This document shows, one piece after another, positions 9,563-20,335 of a stretch of DNA of 64,000 bases. The notes under the pieces are model-generated. The model saw only the letters and a program-made list of their open reading frames with translations, searched no databases and was not told the DNA's origin. The stretch's first letter is position 1, and each line of letters starts with the position of its first letter. Source of the stretch: Tragulus kanchil (lineage: Eukaryota; Chordata; Mammalia; Artiodactyla; Tragulidae); NCBI GenBank assembly GCA_022376925.1, contig JAIOJX010000027.1:19113471-19177470 (forward strand), in the 5' to 3' direction. Both the position numbers and the translations under genes were made by a program.

Positions 9563-11743
9563 AAAAAATGTTCTATATATTTAGGAAATTTCATTTTCCC
9601 CTGGAACAGAGTCTAAGGGCTACTAGTCCAGTCTTCATGGAAGGTGACAGTCTCCTCAACAAGAGGAAAGGGTGTGTACTTTTTCTGCTCATTGTTCCCA
9701 CACTCAGATGCAATGAAGAAATAAGAGGTACTGACTGGAGCTCATTCTTTCAAACTCTCTCTGAATATCTTGACCAAGAAACCCTAAAGGCATTTCTGAG
9801 CCCAAAATTAAGTCTACATTGGAACCCTGGTGTCACTTAGCGGATGCTGCCCAGAACTGAGTGGTCCATTAAGCAACTGAGAAAACTGCCTAAACCCATT
9901 TCTGGAATAAGGACTTCAAGTGTCCAGTGCTCCTGATTCTTAAGACAACTGTCTTAATACTACCATCTAAGGATGGTCAGTCAACTCCTGTGGCTGAGTG
10001 CTGACAGAAGTGATCCATTCATTTCTCTGCAACTTGGAGAAACACTAGGAAATTTATTTATTTTTCCTGTGGTATAGCTCTCGCTTGTTCCTTCATCTAC
10101 ACAAGTTCGACCCAGTCAGAAACACCAAGCGGAAAACCTTGGTGCTGCTAAGTCACCATGACCTTCTCTCAGAAACGGTCATTCTCCAAAGCCAATTCTG
10201 TGCCATTGAAGAGACAATGAGCTGCTGATTCCAGAAGACGAGGGTCCCTTCTAGGGCAAAAGTGTCTAAACATACAGGGCCATGCTATTTGGAAACAGAT
10301 GGCGAACATCATTTTGGCAAGAAACGTTTGGGAAGCTGCTAACTGAGGTCTCCAAAGCAGCTGAAGTTCCCCTTCACCACTGTGCTTGCAGTTCATTCTC
10401 TACATAATCCTCAGAGTTCACATCAACCATGTGCCTCAGCTTTGCATGGTTTGGCACACCCATGATCATGTATTACATGATTTTTTCCTGAAATCGCAGC
10501 TTGATCTCCACGTAATAGAAGGCGTGTAAGCTACAGTGAGATCCTCAACTTCCCTGGCCTTGGGGTTGGGCTGGCAGCCGAGTTTTCCCACAGCTTGATA
10601 TTCAAATACCCCTGTGTAAGCAGGTACTAACTGGCTAGCAGTTTAAAAAATGTTCTATATATTTAGGAAATTTCATTTTCCCCTGGAACAGAGTCTAAGG
10701 GCTACTAGTCCAGTCTTCATGGAAGGTGACAGTCTCCTCAACAAGAGGAAAGGGTGTGTACTTTTTCTGCTCATTGTTCCCACACTCAGATGCAATGAAG
10801 AAATAAGAGGTACTGACTGGAGCTCATTCTTTCAAACTCTCTCTGAATATCTTGACCAAGAAACCCTAAAGGCATTTCTGAGCCCAAAATTAAGTCTACA
10901 TTGGAACCCTGGTGTCACTTAGCGGATGCTGCCCAGAACTGAGTGGTCCATTAAGCAACTGAGAAAACTGCCTAAACCCATTTCTGGAATAAGGACTTCA
11001 AGTGTCCAGTGCTCCTGATTCTTAAGACAACTGTCTTAATACTACCATCTAAGGATGGTCAGTCAACTCCTGTGGCTGAGTGCTGACAGAAGTGATCCAT
11101 TCATTTCTCTGCAACTTGGAGAAACACTAGGAAATTTATTTATTTTTCCTGTGGTATAGCTCTCGCTTGTTCCTTCATCTACACAAGTTCGACCCAGTCA
11201 GAAACACCAAGCGGAAAACCTTGGTGCTGCTAAGTCACCATGACCTTCTCTCAGAAACGGTCATTCTCCAAAGCCAATTCTGTGCCATTGAAGAGACAAT
11301 GAGCTGCTGATTCCAGAAGACGAGGGTCCCTTCTAGGGCAAAAGTGTCTAAACATACAGGGCCATGCTATTTGGAAACAGATGGCGAACATCATTTTGGC
11401 AAGAAACGTTTGGGAAGCTGCTAACTGAGGTCTCCAAAGCAGCTGAAGTTCCCCTTCACCACTGTGCTTGCAGTTCATTCTCTACATAATCCTCAGAGTT
11501 CACATCAACCATGTGCCTCAGCTTTGCATGGTTTGGCACACCCATGATCATGTATTACATGATTTTTTCCTGAAATCGCAGCTTGATCTCCACGTAATAG
11601 AAGGCGTGTAAGCTACAGTGAGATCCTCAACTTCCCTGGCCTTGGGGTTGGGCTGGCAGCCGAGTTTTCCCACAGCTTGATATTCAAATCTGAGGGAGTA
11701 AATATCCTCACTGTGTAAGCAGGTACTAACTGGCTAGCAGTTT
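9563..11743. repeat. Tandem 1.08-kb duplicate, pair 3
   Basis: Copy A 9563-10644 and copy B 10645-11743. The tail of A is damaged: after TTGATATTCAAAT it reads ACCCC, where B has about 20 more bases (CTGAGGGAGTAAATATCCTC) before both continue TGTGTAAGCAGGTACTAAC. The junction falls in an A-rich run (AAAAAATGTTC). Deletion at the end of A fits an unpolished consensus end. Confidence 0.92.
10385..10600 (-). pseudogene. Possible decayed processed pseudogene, unidentified
   Basis: On the minus strand one frame reads FYYVEIKLRFQEKIM, then a stop, then MGVPNHAKLRHMVDVNSEDY before degenerating. The composition looks protein-like but is interrupted by stops and an apparent frame change. I do not recognise a parent gene and see no poly-A tail, so this may be chance. 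The same sequence recurs at about 11467-11682 through duplicate pair 3. Confidence 0.18.
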
Positions 11744-12168
11744 CAGAAGCAGGGGTAGAGGAGAGAGCCAAGGCCCAAGAGGAAGAGAGGGATGGAGAGA
11801 TGGATTTTGTAAGATCAAAAAAATTATAGTTTGATTTCTAAAAGTATGATTTTACTGCTACAAAAATATAACTTTTTGAAAATTTGCATTAAAACCAACT
11901 TCCAGCCCCAACCAATCAATACTCTGAGATTCTCTGTTAACAAAAAGAAAAACAGCAGTTGCTTTTGCCACAATTTGGTGAAAAATGGCAGACAAAGATG
12001 CCAGTGCTTGCTTTCTTTGCTGGATGTTTCTCAAAGCCCTGATTTCTGTGTAGGCAACATGGTAATGTGCAACAAGGAGTAGATTCAGCTTGGATAAGGC
12101 TAAAAGGCACCCCAAACTATACTCTCTCCTTACTCTCACTGGCATTAGAAAGCAAGATTATGCCAATC
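11744..12168. other. Unique AT-rich DNA
   Basis: No repeat family, splice pair or long frame was recognised between duplicate pair 3 and the CHR SINE. The short frames on both strands at 11831-12145 overlap each other and lack domains. Confidence 0.5.
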
Positions 12169-12454
12169 AAGAAACAAGGTCAGAGCTGCCCTGGTGGTCC
12201 AGTGGGTAAGGACACCGCCTTGCAGTGCAAGGGGCGCTGGTTCGATCCCTGGCCTGGGAAGATCCCACGTGCCGCGGAGCGGCTGGATGGATGTGTCCAA
12301 TCGCCGAGCCGGCGCTCTGCGACAACAGAGGCCACGCCGATGGGAGGCCCACATGGGCCAAAGAACAACAATGGATGAAAATAGAGAAATGAAAGACGAA
12401 TAGAAGTGGCCCGCCTCCCCCCTCCCCCCGCAAAAAAGAAAAGAAACAAGGTCA
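12169..12454 (+). mobile_element. CHR-type SINE with perfect 14-base target duplication
   Basis: The tRNA-like head (CCTGGTGGTCCAGTGGGTAA, then GGTTCGATCCCTGGCCTGGG) is followed by GATCCCACGTGCCGCGGAGC and GGGAGGCCCACATGGGCC, with an A-rich 3' tail ending near 12440. AAGAAACAAGGTCA occurs at 12169-12182 and again at 12441-12454: a perfect target-site duplication and the signature of an intact LINE-mobilised insertion. The element itself is 12183-12440. It is single copy here because it lies outside the duplicated units. Confidence 0.92.
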
Positions 12455-12805
12455 AAGGGGGAAGGAAAAGTGTTAAACAAAGTGTTCTCCTTTCTGCAGA
12501 CCTTTAAACCGAACACGCTCCTGCTTTAAGTCCAAGTCTATATCATGTTTATTATCATTGGTAGATGTTATCTTTAAACTTAAGATTTATCGGGATGTTT
12601 GCTATTATTTCATAGTAACCTATTCTAGAGTAGAAGACTGTGGAAAGTGTTGATGATGAAGATTACAGGGATGGCTGAGTTCCCAGATAAATGCAAGTGC
12701 CCTGGTATTTGTATTTGCTAAATCTGGCAAAACTAGTTAAGAAGTAACTAGTTATTGGGTTAGGAGGTATTTGGGGGAGCAGTTGGAAAGAGGTGTTGTT
12801 AAACT

Positions 12806-12914
12806 GAAAGTGTTAGTTGCTCAGTCATGTCTGACTCTGCGATCCCATGGACTGTAGCCCACTGTCCTCGGGAGCTCCCAGGCCAGACTGCTGGAGTAGG
12901 TAGCCATTCCCTTG
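12806..12914 (-). mobile_element. Bov-A SINE fragment
   Basis: GTGTTAGTTGCTCAGTCATG, GACTGTAGCCCACTGTCC and CTGGAGTAGGTAGCCATTCC are the reverse complement of the Bov-A body. The tRNA-like head is missing. Confidence 0.85.
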
Positions 12915-13415
12915 GGTTGACCCTAAAGGAGTTGTAATGAATCCTAAAGGATTTTGTTAGTTTCAACACGTATGTATTCTTCGTTTCTTCCAAATGCCTC
13001 ATCAACAGCATGGTCCCAGAGCAGACAACTTAAAATGCTAATCAATTGACTCATTAATAGATTTTTTTAAATGGGGACCAAAAATAAGCCAAAGTAAATA
13101 AGGTTTCTGGTCCATAGATTTTATTTCATGGGCCAGATTCAGGCATGGAATTCACCATTTGGAACATGTACTTTTGAAACTGCAAAATATAATACATTAT
13201 AAAACTTGGGGTACCTTTGAAAGTCCCATGCTCATATAGTAACGGATCCCACAAATCAATTTTTCATTTTTCTTGGTGACTATGGCTGATTTGTACAAAT
13301 GAGCATCACTTCCCACCCCTCCATCCCCATAACCTCTGATGGAGCCAAAGCCCAACCAACACTATAAACACAGAACACCCCTGGGAGGGGCCTCCTTTTC
13401 CCTGCCCCTCCCACC
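12915..13415. other. Unique AT-rich DNA
   Basis: No gene, recognisable repeat or splice pair was seen. A C-rich patch (CCCCTCCCACCC) lies near 13404-13415, just before duplicate pair 4. Confidence 0.45.
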
Positions 13416-13688
13416 CTAGCACGGAATGGATTTCTCTTTTCACAATGTGAAAAGCATCAGTAAATCATCAGGTCACATATTGGTATGAAAGTCCTTTCAC
13501 TGGAGCTCATGATTGTTTTTGCGAATTGCAAAAGAAAAATACAAAAGAGCTAATAAATCAAGAAAAAATTACAACAGGTTTTTACGAAGTATGGGTGGAC
13601 TGGAAAAAGTGATCCTGGCTTAATTAACCACTCTTAGTCACACGATGCAGGAAGCCGAGGTTTTAAAAAGTCCGGTTGGAGCTGTTTT

Positions 13689-13731
13689 ACACACACGCGC
13701 ACACACACACACACCCATACACACACACACA
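13689..13731. repeat. (CA)n microsatellite
   Basis: Imperfect CA repeat interrupted by CGCG and CCAT. It recurs at 14790-14832 in copy B of pair 4 with the same interruptions. Confidence 0.9.
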
Positions 13732-13869
13732 TTTTAAGGTGTTAATTTCCATCACATCACGCTGTGCTGTGTTACCATGAAAAAAACTGCTGAATCTTGA
13801 CCTTTGAAAATGTTAACAATCACACTTGCTCTCGGAAAGCCCAACTGTCAGGAAATATTTTCTCTGCAG

Positions 13870-13946
13870 AGTCACGGAAAAGCACCTCTGTGCAAGTAAC
13901 TGATGCTCGAGACCGAGGTGCACATGGCCGGAGGCGTGGTGATCTG
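13870..13946 (+). other. Exon-like segment, 77 bases, unidentified
   Basis: A strong acceptor (ATTTTCTCTGCAG, ending 13869) and a consensus donor (CTG followed by GTAAGT at 13947) bound a 77-base segment. Two frames contain stops. The third is open and reads SRKSTSVQVTDARDRGAHGR and onwards, with no motif I recognise. If real, a long non-coding RNA exon is as likely as a coding one. The identical segment at 14971-15047 is the pair 4 duplicate. Confidence 0.28.
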
Positions 13947-15539
13947 GTAAGTCTGGATTCCCTTTCTATCAGCAACGTCTCCTTCTTGCCTCTATTTGTC
14001 AACTCATTCCATTACCTGCGCTGTAAATATCCTAATCCCCACCACCCCCTCGGTCTCTCACTGCCAACCTCTCCAGTGTGGTGCCTCATGTCCCTCCATG
14101 CTGATATCCCACTCGATTTCTCCTTCCATTATGCACAGTGACCACCTTACCATCGACACTAAACACTTGGTTCTATGCTTTAATCCTTGATTATTTAATT
14201 CGTTTATTGTTTTCTCTTTCCTCAAGCATCTTTCCTCATTCCTCCAACTCCTGAACATACCCAAAAGATTTAAGACCTCTTTGGCATATGAGGAGTCTTT
14301 CATGCAGAATGATGCAACGCACATTCCTTAGGGAACTTAAGCCCTATTCTTTCAATTAACTTATTCTAAGGAAAATTAAGACACATTAGACTGAAGAGAG
14401 AAGGAGCCTAAGACTTTGGTTAAAGAGGATGGGCCCCGTGTCGATGAGGATGCTCTAGAGAAATAGAACCAACAGGAGACGATACATACATTTTATTTCT
14501 AAGAGTGAGTTGCAGAGGCTGGTCTAGCACGAATGGATTTTCACAATGTGAAAAGCATCAGTAAATCATCAGGTCACATATTGGTATGAAAGTCCTTTCA
14601 CTGGAGCTCATGATTGTTTTTGCGAATTGCAAAAGAAAAATACAAAAGAGCTAATAAATCAAGAAAAAATTACAACAGGTTTTTACGAAGTATGGGTGGA
14701 CTGGAAAAAGTGATCCTGGCTTAATTAACCACTCTTAGTCACACGATGCAGGAAGCCGAGGTTTTAAAAAGTCCGGTTGGAGCTGTTTTACACACACGCG
14801 CACACACACACACACCCATACACACACACACATTTTAAGGTGTTAATTTCCATCACATCACGCTGTGCTGTGTTACCATGAAAAAAACTGCTGAATCTTG
14901 ACCTTTGAAAATGTTAACAATCACACTTGCTCTCGGAAAGCCCAACTGTCAGGAAATATTTTCTCTGCAGAGTCACGGAAAAGCACCTCTGTGCAAGTAA
15001 CTGATGCTCGAGACCGAGGTGCACATGGCCGGAGGCGTGGTGATCTGGTAAGTCTGGATTCCCTTTCTATCAGCAACGTCTCCTTCTTGCCTCTATTTGT
15101 CAACTCATTCCATTACCTGCGCTGTAAATATCCTAATCCCCACCACCCCCTCGGTCTCTCACTGCCAACCTCTCCAGTGTGGTGCCTCATGTCCCTCCAT
15201 GCTGATATCCCACTCGATTTCTCCTTCCATTATGCACAGTGACCACCTTACCATCGACACTAAACACTTGGTTCTATGCTTTAATCCTTGATTATTTAAT
15301 TCGTTTATTGTTTTCTCTTTCCTCAAGCATCTTTCCTCATTCCTCCAACTCCTGAACATACCCAAAATATTTAAGACCTCTTTGGCATATGAGGAGTCTT
15401 TCATGCAGAATGATGCAACGCACATTCCTTAGGGAACTTAAGCCCTATTCTTTCAATTAACTTATTCTAAGGAAAATTAAGACACATTAGACTGAAGAGA
15501 GAAGGAGCCTAAGACTTTGGTTAAAGAGGGATGGGCCCC

Positions 15540-15957
15540 GTGTCGATGAGGATGCTCTAGAGAAATAGAACCAACAGGAGACGATACATACATTTTATTT
15601 CTAAGAAGTTGATGTAATGGCAGAGGCTGGCAAGTCCAGAATCTAGGGGGCAGGCTGGCTGGCTAGAAACCAAGGCAAGAGTTGATGCTGCAGACTTGAG
15701 TCTGAAATCTGAGGTCATCTCAGCAGGCTGGAAACTTTGGCAGGATTTCTATGTAACAGTCTTAAGGCAGAATTCTTCTCTAGGCAACTTCGGTATTTGC
15801 TCTTGAGGCCTTCAACTGGTTGAATGAGGTCCACTCATTTCATCAAGGGTTACTCCTTCATTTAAAGTCAACTGATTGTAAATAATCATTAATAAAACCT
15901 TCACAGCAACATCTAGACTATTGGCACCACAGCCTAGCCAAACTGACACAGAACCAA
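15540..15957 (-). mobile_element. L1M-type LINE 3' UTR
   Basis: Read on plus, the order is CTCTAGAGAAATAGAACCAA, ATTTTATTTCTAAG, GGCTGGCAAGTCCAGAATCT, GGCAGGATTTCTATGT, TCTTGAGGCCTTCAACTGG, CACAGCAACATCTAGACTA, CCTAGCCAAACTGACACA. This is the reverse complement of the 3' UTR of old mammalian L1 (L1MA/L1MB-like). No ORF2 is present. A truncated start of the same element is in copy A of pair 4 at about 14448-14516. Confidence 0.75.
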
Positions 15958-16193
15958 CAATCACCGGCTCTTTATCATTTACTAAGATGCAGACACTGGT
16001 GCTTTATATCCGTCCACAACCCGCAGAGAAAAGTCTATGTTCCGTGACAACTGATCTTTTTTCCTTTAAATATTCTTGCTAGGTTACTCTTCAATAATTT
16101 CTCAACTCTGTGTGCTAGTTTGGAAAAAATGTTAGCATCTAGTTGGTCCAGGGAAGAGAGAACCAGAACTCAGAAGGCACTTTGAAAATGGTT

Positions 16194-16197
16194 AAAA

Positions 16198-16234
<37 letters not shown>

Positions 16235-16261
16235 TACAGACAGACACACATATACACACAC

Positions 16262-16295
<34 letters not shown>
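16194..16295. repeat. Compound poly-A / (TA)n / (CA)n microsatellite
   Basis: A poly-A run leads into (TA)n, a short CAGACAGACACACA block and a second (TA)n. The six-frame readings of this tract (IYIYIY) are artefacts. Confidence 0.93.
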
Positions 16296-16297
<2 letters not shown>

Positions 16298-16639
16298 AAT
16301 ATATACGCCCCCAGTTTGCAACAAAATTCATTCCATCTATATAAAATCTTTTCTCTCTATATATACATATATATAAGTCTAAACTATGCAGTGTTAGGCT
16401 TGAGAAGCCATGCAAGAGGAAAAAGCAGTGTTATCGTTTCATATTCATGGACAAAATTTAGCTGGAATGACTTGGTTGTATGCACCAAGTGTCATCTGGC
16501 CTTGAGTACATAATGGCACCCACCAAGCACTATAATCCTAAGTCCCCAGACACTAGCACGTTGCTATTTGTTCTCACACAAGCTGGAGATGCACGTGCTG
16601 AAGCGGGCAGACTCCGAGCCAATGTGCCGGCAGAGAGGC

Positions 16640-16790
16640 TGGCTCGGCCACGCAGCAGCAGCAGGTCCTGAGAACCTGACGGCAATACAGGGTCTCAGAT
16701 GCCACTCCAGATCTCCTCTAGCAACATCAACATTTTCATCAGGTCCGAAGGTGATCTGAACACTCATGAAAGACTGAGAACCACTTAAAA
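16640..16790 (+). mobile_element. MER5-like hAT fragment
   Basis: CAACATTTTCATCAGGTCCG, AAGGTGATCTGAACACTCAT and GAAAGACTGAGAACCACTT resemble the terminal part of MER5A/B non-autonomous hAT elements. The 5' part is diverged. Second copy at about 17720-17870. Confidence 0.42.
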
Positions 16791-16867
16791 CAGCCAGAGC
16801 CCTGCCTCAGGCGGGAAGAATTCCTGGCACCATTCTCCCCTCGGGAGAATTCCTCGAGCAGTTCTGG

Positions 16868-17033
16868 GGTATTTGCTCTTGAGGCCTTCAACTGGTTGAA
16901 TGAGGTCCACTCATTTCATCAAGGGTTACTCCTTCATTTAAAGTCAACTGATTGTAAATAATCATTAATAAAACCTTCACAGCAACATCTAGACTATTGG
17001 CACCACAGCCTAGCCAAACTGACACAGAACCAA
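16868..17033 (-). mobile_element. L1M 3' UTR fragment, repeated by pair 5
   Basis: Starts mid-element at GGTATTTGCTCTTGAGGCC and ends at CTGACACA. It is a piece of the L1M 3' UTR at 15540-15957, present only because pair 5 begins inside that element. Confidence 0.75.
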
Positions 17034-17269
17034 CAATCACCGGCTCTTTATCATTTACTAAGATGCAGACACTGGTGCTTTATATCCGTCCACAACCCGC
17101 AGAGAAAAGTCTATGTTCCGTGACAACTGATCTTTTTTCCTTTAAATATTCTTGCTAGGTTACTCTTCAATAATTTCTCAACTCTGTGTGCTAGTTTGGA
17201 AAAAATGTTAGCATCTAGTTGGTCCAGGGAAGAGAGAACCAGAACTCAGAAGGCACTTTGAAAATGGTT

Positions 17270-17273
17270 AAAA

Positions 17274-17310
<37 letters not shown>

Positions 17311-17337
17311 TACAGACAGACACACATATACACACAC

Positions 17338-17373
<36 letters not shown>
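17270..17373. repeat. Compound microsatellite, second copy
   Basis: Counterpart of 16194-16295. The A and TA run lengths differ slightly, as expected from polymerase slippage or consensus error. Confidence 0.92.
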
Positions 17374-17375
<2 letters not shown>

Positions 17376-17920
17376 AATATATACGCCCCCAGTTTGCAAC
17401 AAAATTCATTCCATCTATATAAAATCTTTTCTCTCTATATATATACATATATATAAGTCTAAACTATGCAGTGTTAGGCTTGAGAAGCCATGCAAGAGGA
17501 AAAAGCAGTGTTATCGTTTCATATTCATGGACAAAATTTAGCTGGAATGACTTGGTTGTATGCACCAAGTGTCATCTGGCCTTGAGTACATAATGGCACC
17601 CACCAAGCACTATAATCCTAAGTCCCCAGACACTAGCACGTTGCTATTTGTTCTCACACAAGCTGGAGATGCACGTGCTGAAGCGGGCAGACTCCGAGCC
17701 AATGTGCCGGCAGAGAGGCTGGCTCGGCCACGCAGCAGCAGCAGGTCCTGAGAACCTGACGGCAATACAGGGTCTCAGATGCCACTCCAGATCTCCTCTA
17801 GCAACATCAACATTTTCATCAGGTCCGAAGGTGATCTGAACACTCATGAAAGACTGAGAACCACTTAAAACAGCCAGAGCCCTGCCTCAGGCGGGAAGAA
17901 TTCCTGGCACCATTCTCCCC

Positions 17921-20202
17921 CTTTCGGGGTCTAGGTCACGTTCCACCTTCACATCAGAAGGACAGTGGACTAGCTCGTCTCTGCGCGGCTCGACCAACAA
18001 TGGCAGGTGCACAGAGGCCAGTCATTTGAAGACGACTGCACTGTTAACAGCCTCCCACCCTCCCTTTTACTCTCCTGCCCCAGGCAAATGCGGAAGCCCC
18101 AAAGAAGCACCAATTTGACAGAACTCAGACCAGCGTTTCCTGACCATGGTGCTGTGCATATGTGTGTTTAATCAAAGAGTCACCATGAAGTCCAGGGGAA
18201 GACATGATGAGAACTGAGGGCCATGGATACAACACAGTTGAGCATTAAGATAAAAAAAAAAAAAGCAATATGATGTGATTAATTTAGTGTAAATGTTATC
18301 AATGTGCTTAGCTATAAGTACCAATAATAAGTATAACAGCACTTAATAATTGCCACTGCATGCTGTAAGCAACTATAAACCAGAGGAAAGAGGGAAAGGA
18401 ATGAGGGATTAAGAATAAAAAAAAAAAAAGACATGAGTAAAGGGGAAAAATAAAGGTAAAAGGAAAGAACAAAATGAGAGATCGTCCGTCTTACCTTGTG
18501 CAACAATACAAGCACAAGATATAGAAAGAGAAAACATTATTATTGATGTCCCAGGCCTGGAAGAAAAAAAGAAAACAAGAGAAGCCACCTCAATGAAATG
18601 TCCACGCACTGCCCCTGAAGAGCAGCCCACACACAGCGACAAAGACCTAGGCAGCCAGTATAAATAAATAAGTAAAATTATTAAAAAAAAAAAAAGAGAG
18701 AAGAAAGAAGAGGGAAGAATAGTTTCAGTGACTGCAAAACTGAGTAATATTTTGAGGTTATCAAAGCATAGAGCAGGTGTGATTCTGGAGGGTCATGGGA
18801 GAAGGTGAGGGAGGGGTGCACCAGCTCTGCCCCCTGCCCCAGACACCCCGTGGGGTCACGCAGGTTGGCTGCCGTCCTCCTCTGCAGCGCCCAGAGAAAA
18901 CACGACATCTATTAAAGTGGCTGCGTGTGGAGGTTTCATGAGGGAGCCTATCGTCTTCCAAATAGAATCCTTGTTAACTGAAGGACATATTCCAAGGAAA
19001 ATGGCCAAACCATGTAAAACCGGTCAATGTTCAAGAATAGCTGATGAGGAATCACCTCGAGGACATAATAAATAAACACAAATAAGTTTAACTTTTATAG
19101 TCTGACATAGTGTCTTTTCTCCCAGAGGTTTCTGGGAAAGTCTCAACAGCTTGAGAGAGATACTCAGAGCTGTTTCTTCGTCCACGCACTGAAAGTAGCA
19201 GTATTTCTTAAATTTTATATGAAAACAAACTTTCCAGTTCAATTACTTTAAGGCTCCCTTGGATAAATACATTTCCTCACCTTGTGTGATATGTAAATTT
19301 CTCTACAAAGGACAAAAAAGCAGACAAATTGTGAAAACCCATTGCATCATCTCACTCAATTCAAATAAAAATCTAATACTGAAATTGAGTTCAAAGGGTC
19401 AGATGAAACAAAGTTAATAATTCAGAGAATTTACAATGCTTGTAGTCTACTGATGAACAAACATCTTTTTAGCCAAACTCTGTAAACTTAAGGTCATAGG
19501 TAGAAGCCACTCCAAATATTATTTTTTCATTTCTCTCAAAAAATGTGATTTTAGTCACATATTTTAAGTTTTCTTATGTTCAACTAATTTTGTTTTTTTT
19601 TTCCAACTAATTTTAAAGCCAGAGTCTATGAGAAAGGGTTCTAAGCTGTCAATACTTAAAATTACCCATTATCTATAGAGTTTAGATAATGTTCTTATGT
19701 GTGCATAATACAAATGTACTATATACTGTATACGAATCTACAGTAAAAAAAAAATAAAAAATAAAAACTATAATGTATTTTGAAGGTGAGAACAGTTGAA
19801 AGAAAAGCAAAACTCGAGATGAACAATGAGACAAAGAAACTATCTCCATTTGTTAAAGGAAATGATATTTCCAAAAAACAGAAGGAGAGCCCAAGGATAA
19901 AATGATTAAAAAGGAAAAACTGATAAAAGATAGAAAGACCCCCACACACATCTGATTAAGTTGACATTTGAAAAGAAAAAAGCAGAGTAATAATCTTTGA
20001 GAGACTGAACTGAAAATTTTCCACTAGAAATACACTATTTCATTAACCAACAAAGTCTTTCTGATGTTAACTATGTGTTGGCATTTTTTAAATAGAGGAA
20101 ATCACATAAGGGTGGCACTTTTTCAAAAGTAGAAGTGAAAAATAATCTGTGTAAATATCACAGTCCCATTGCAAACAAAAAGTTCAAATCATGAAGAGAT
20201 CT
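17921..20202. other. AT-rich unique DNA, no gene recognised
   Basis: Low GC with A-runs at about 18252-18264, 18418-18430, 18681-18694 and 19744-19765. Frames are short and antisense to A-rich tracts. No repeat family was recognised with confidence. Confidence 0.5.
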
Positions 20203-20335
20203 GAAAATGTCAGTCACTCAGTCGTGTCAGACGTTTGTGGCCCCGAGGCCTGTAGCCCGCCAGGCTCATCTGTCCATGGGATTCTCCAGGCAAGAGCACT
20301 GGAGGGGGCGGCCGTTTCCCACGTCCAAGGGTTCT
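20203..20335 (-). mobile_element. Bov-A SINE fragment
   Basis: GTCAGTCACTCAGTCGTGTC, GCCTGTAGCCCGCCAGGCTC and GTCCATGGGATTCTCCAGGC are the reverse complement of the Bov-A body. It stops after about 130 bases, without a tRNA-like head. Confidence 0.88.

Larger units (their letters stand above)
13416..15630. repeat. Tandem 1.1-kb duplicate, pair 4
   Basis: Copy A 13416-14522 and copy B 14523-15630. The start of B lost bases relative to A (CTAGCACGAATGGATTTTCAC against CTAGCACGGAATGG, then ATTTCTCTTTTCAC). The end of A is garbled (CTAAGAGTGAGTTGCAGAGG against CTAAGAAGTTGATGTAATGG, then CAGAGG). Interiors match except G at 14267 against T at 15368 and one added G near 15530. Confidence 0.93.
15766..17920. 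repeat. Tandem 1.08-kb duplicate, pair 5
   Basis: Copy A about 15766-16840 and copy B 16841-17920. The start of B (GGGAGAATTCCTCGAGCAGT, then TCTGGGGTATTTG) is a corrupted form of A (GGCAGAATTCTTCTCTAGGC, then AACTTCGGTATTTG). Later bases agree except for the lengths of the A and TA runs. The unit covers part of the L1M 3' UTR, a compound microsatellite and a MER5-like fragment. Confidence 0.92.

Noticed and set aside
12183..12265. tRNA-gene-like sequence with an A/B-box arrangement
   Set aside because: It is the head of a CHR-type SINE. The same applies to the GGTTCGATCC motifs at each Bov-tA and CHR element.
16194..17373. Regularly spaced TA-rich blocks that could suggest a CRISPR-like or satellite array
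   Set aside because: Only two blocks, explained by one compound microsatellite counted twice by pair 5.
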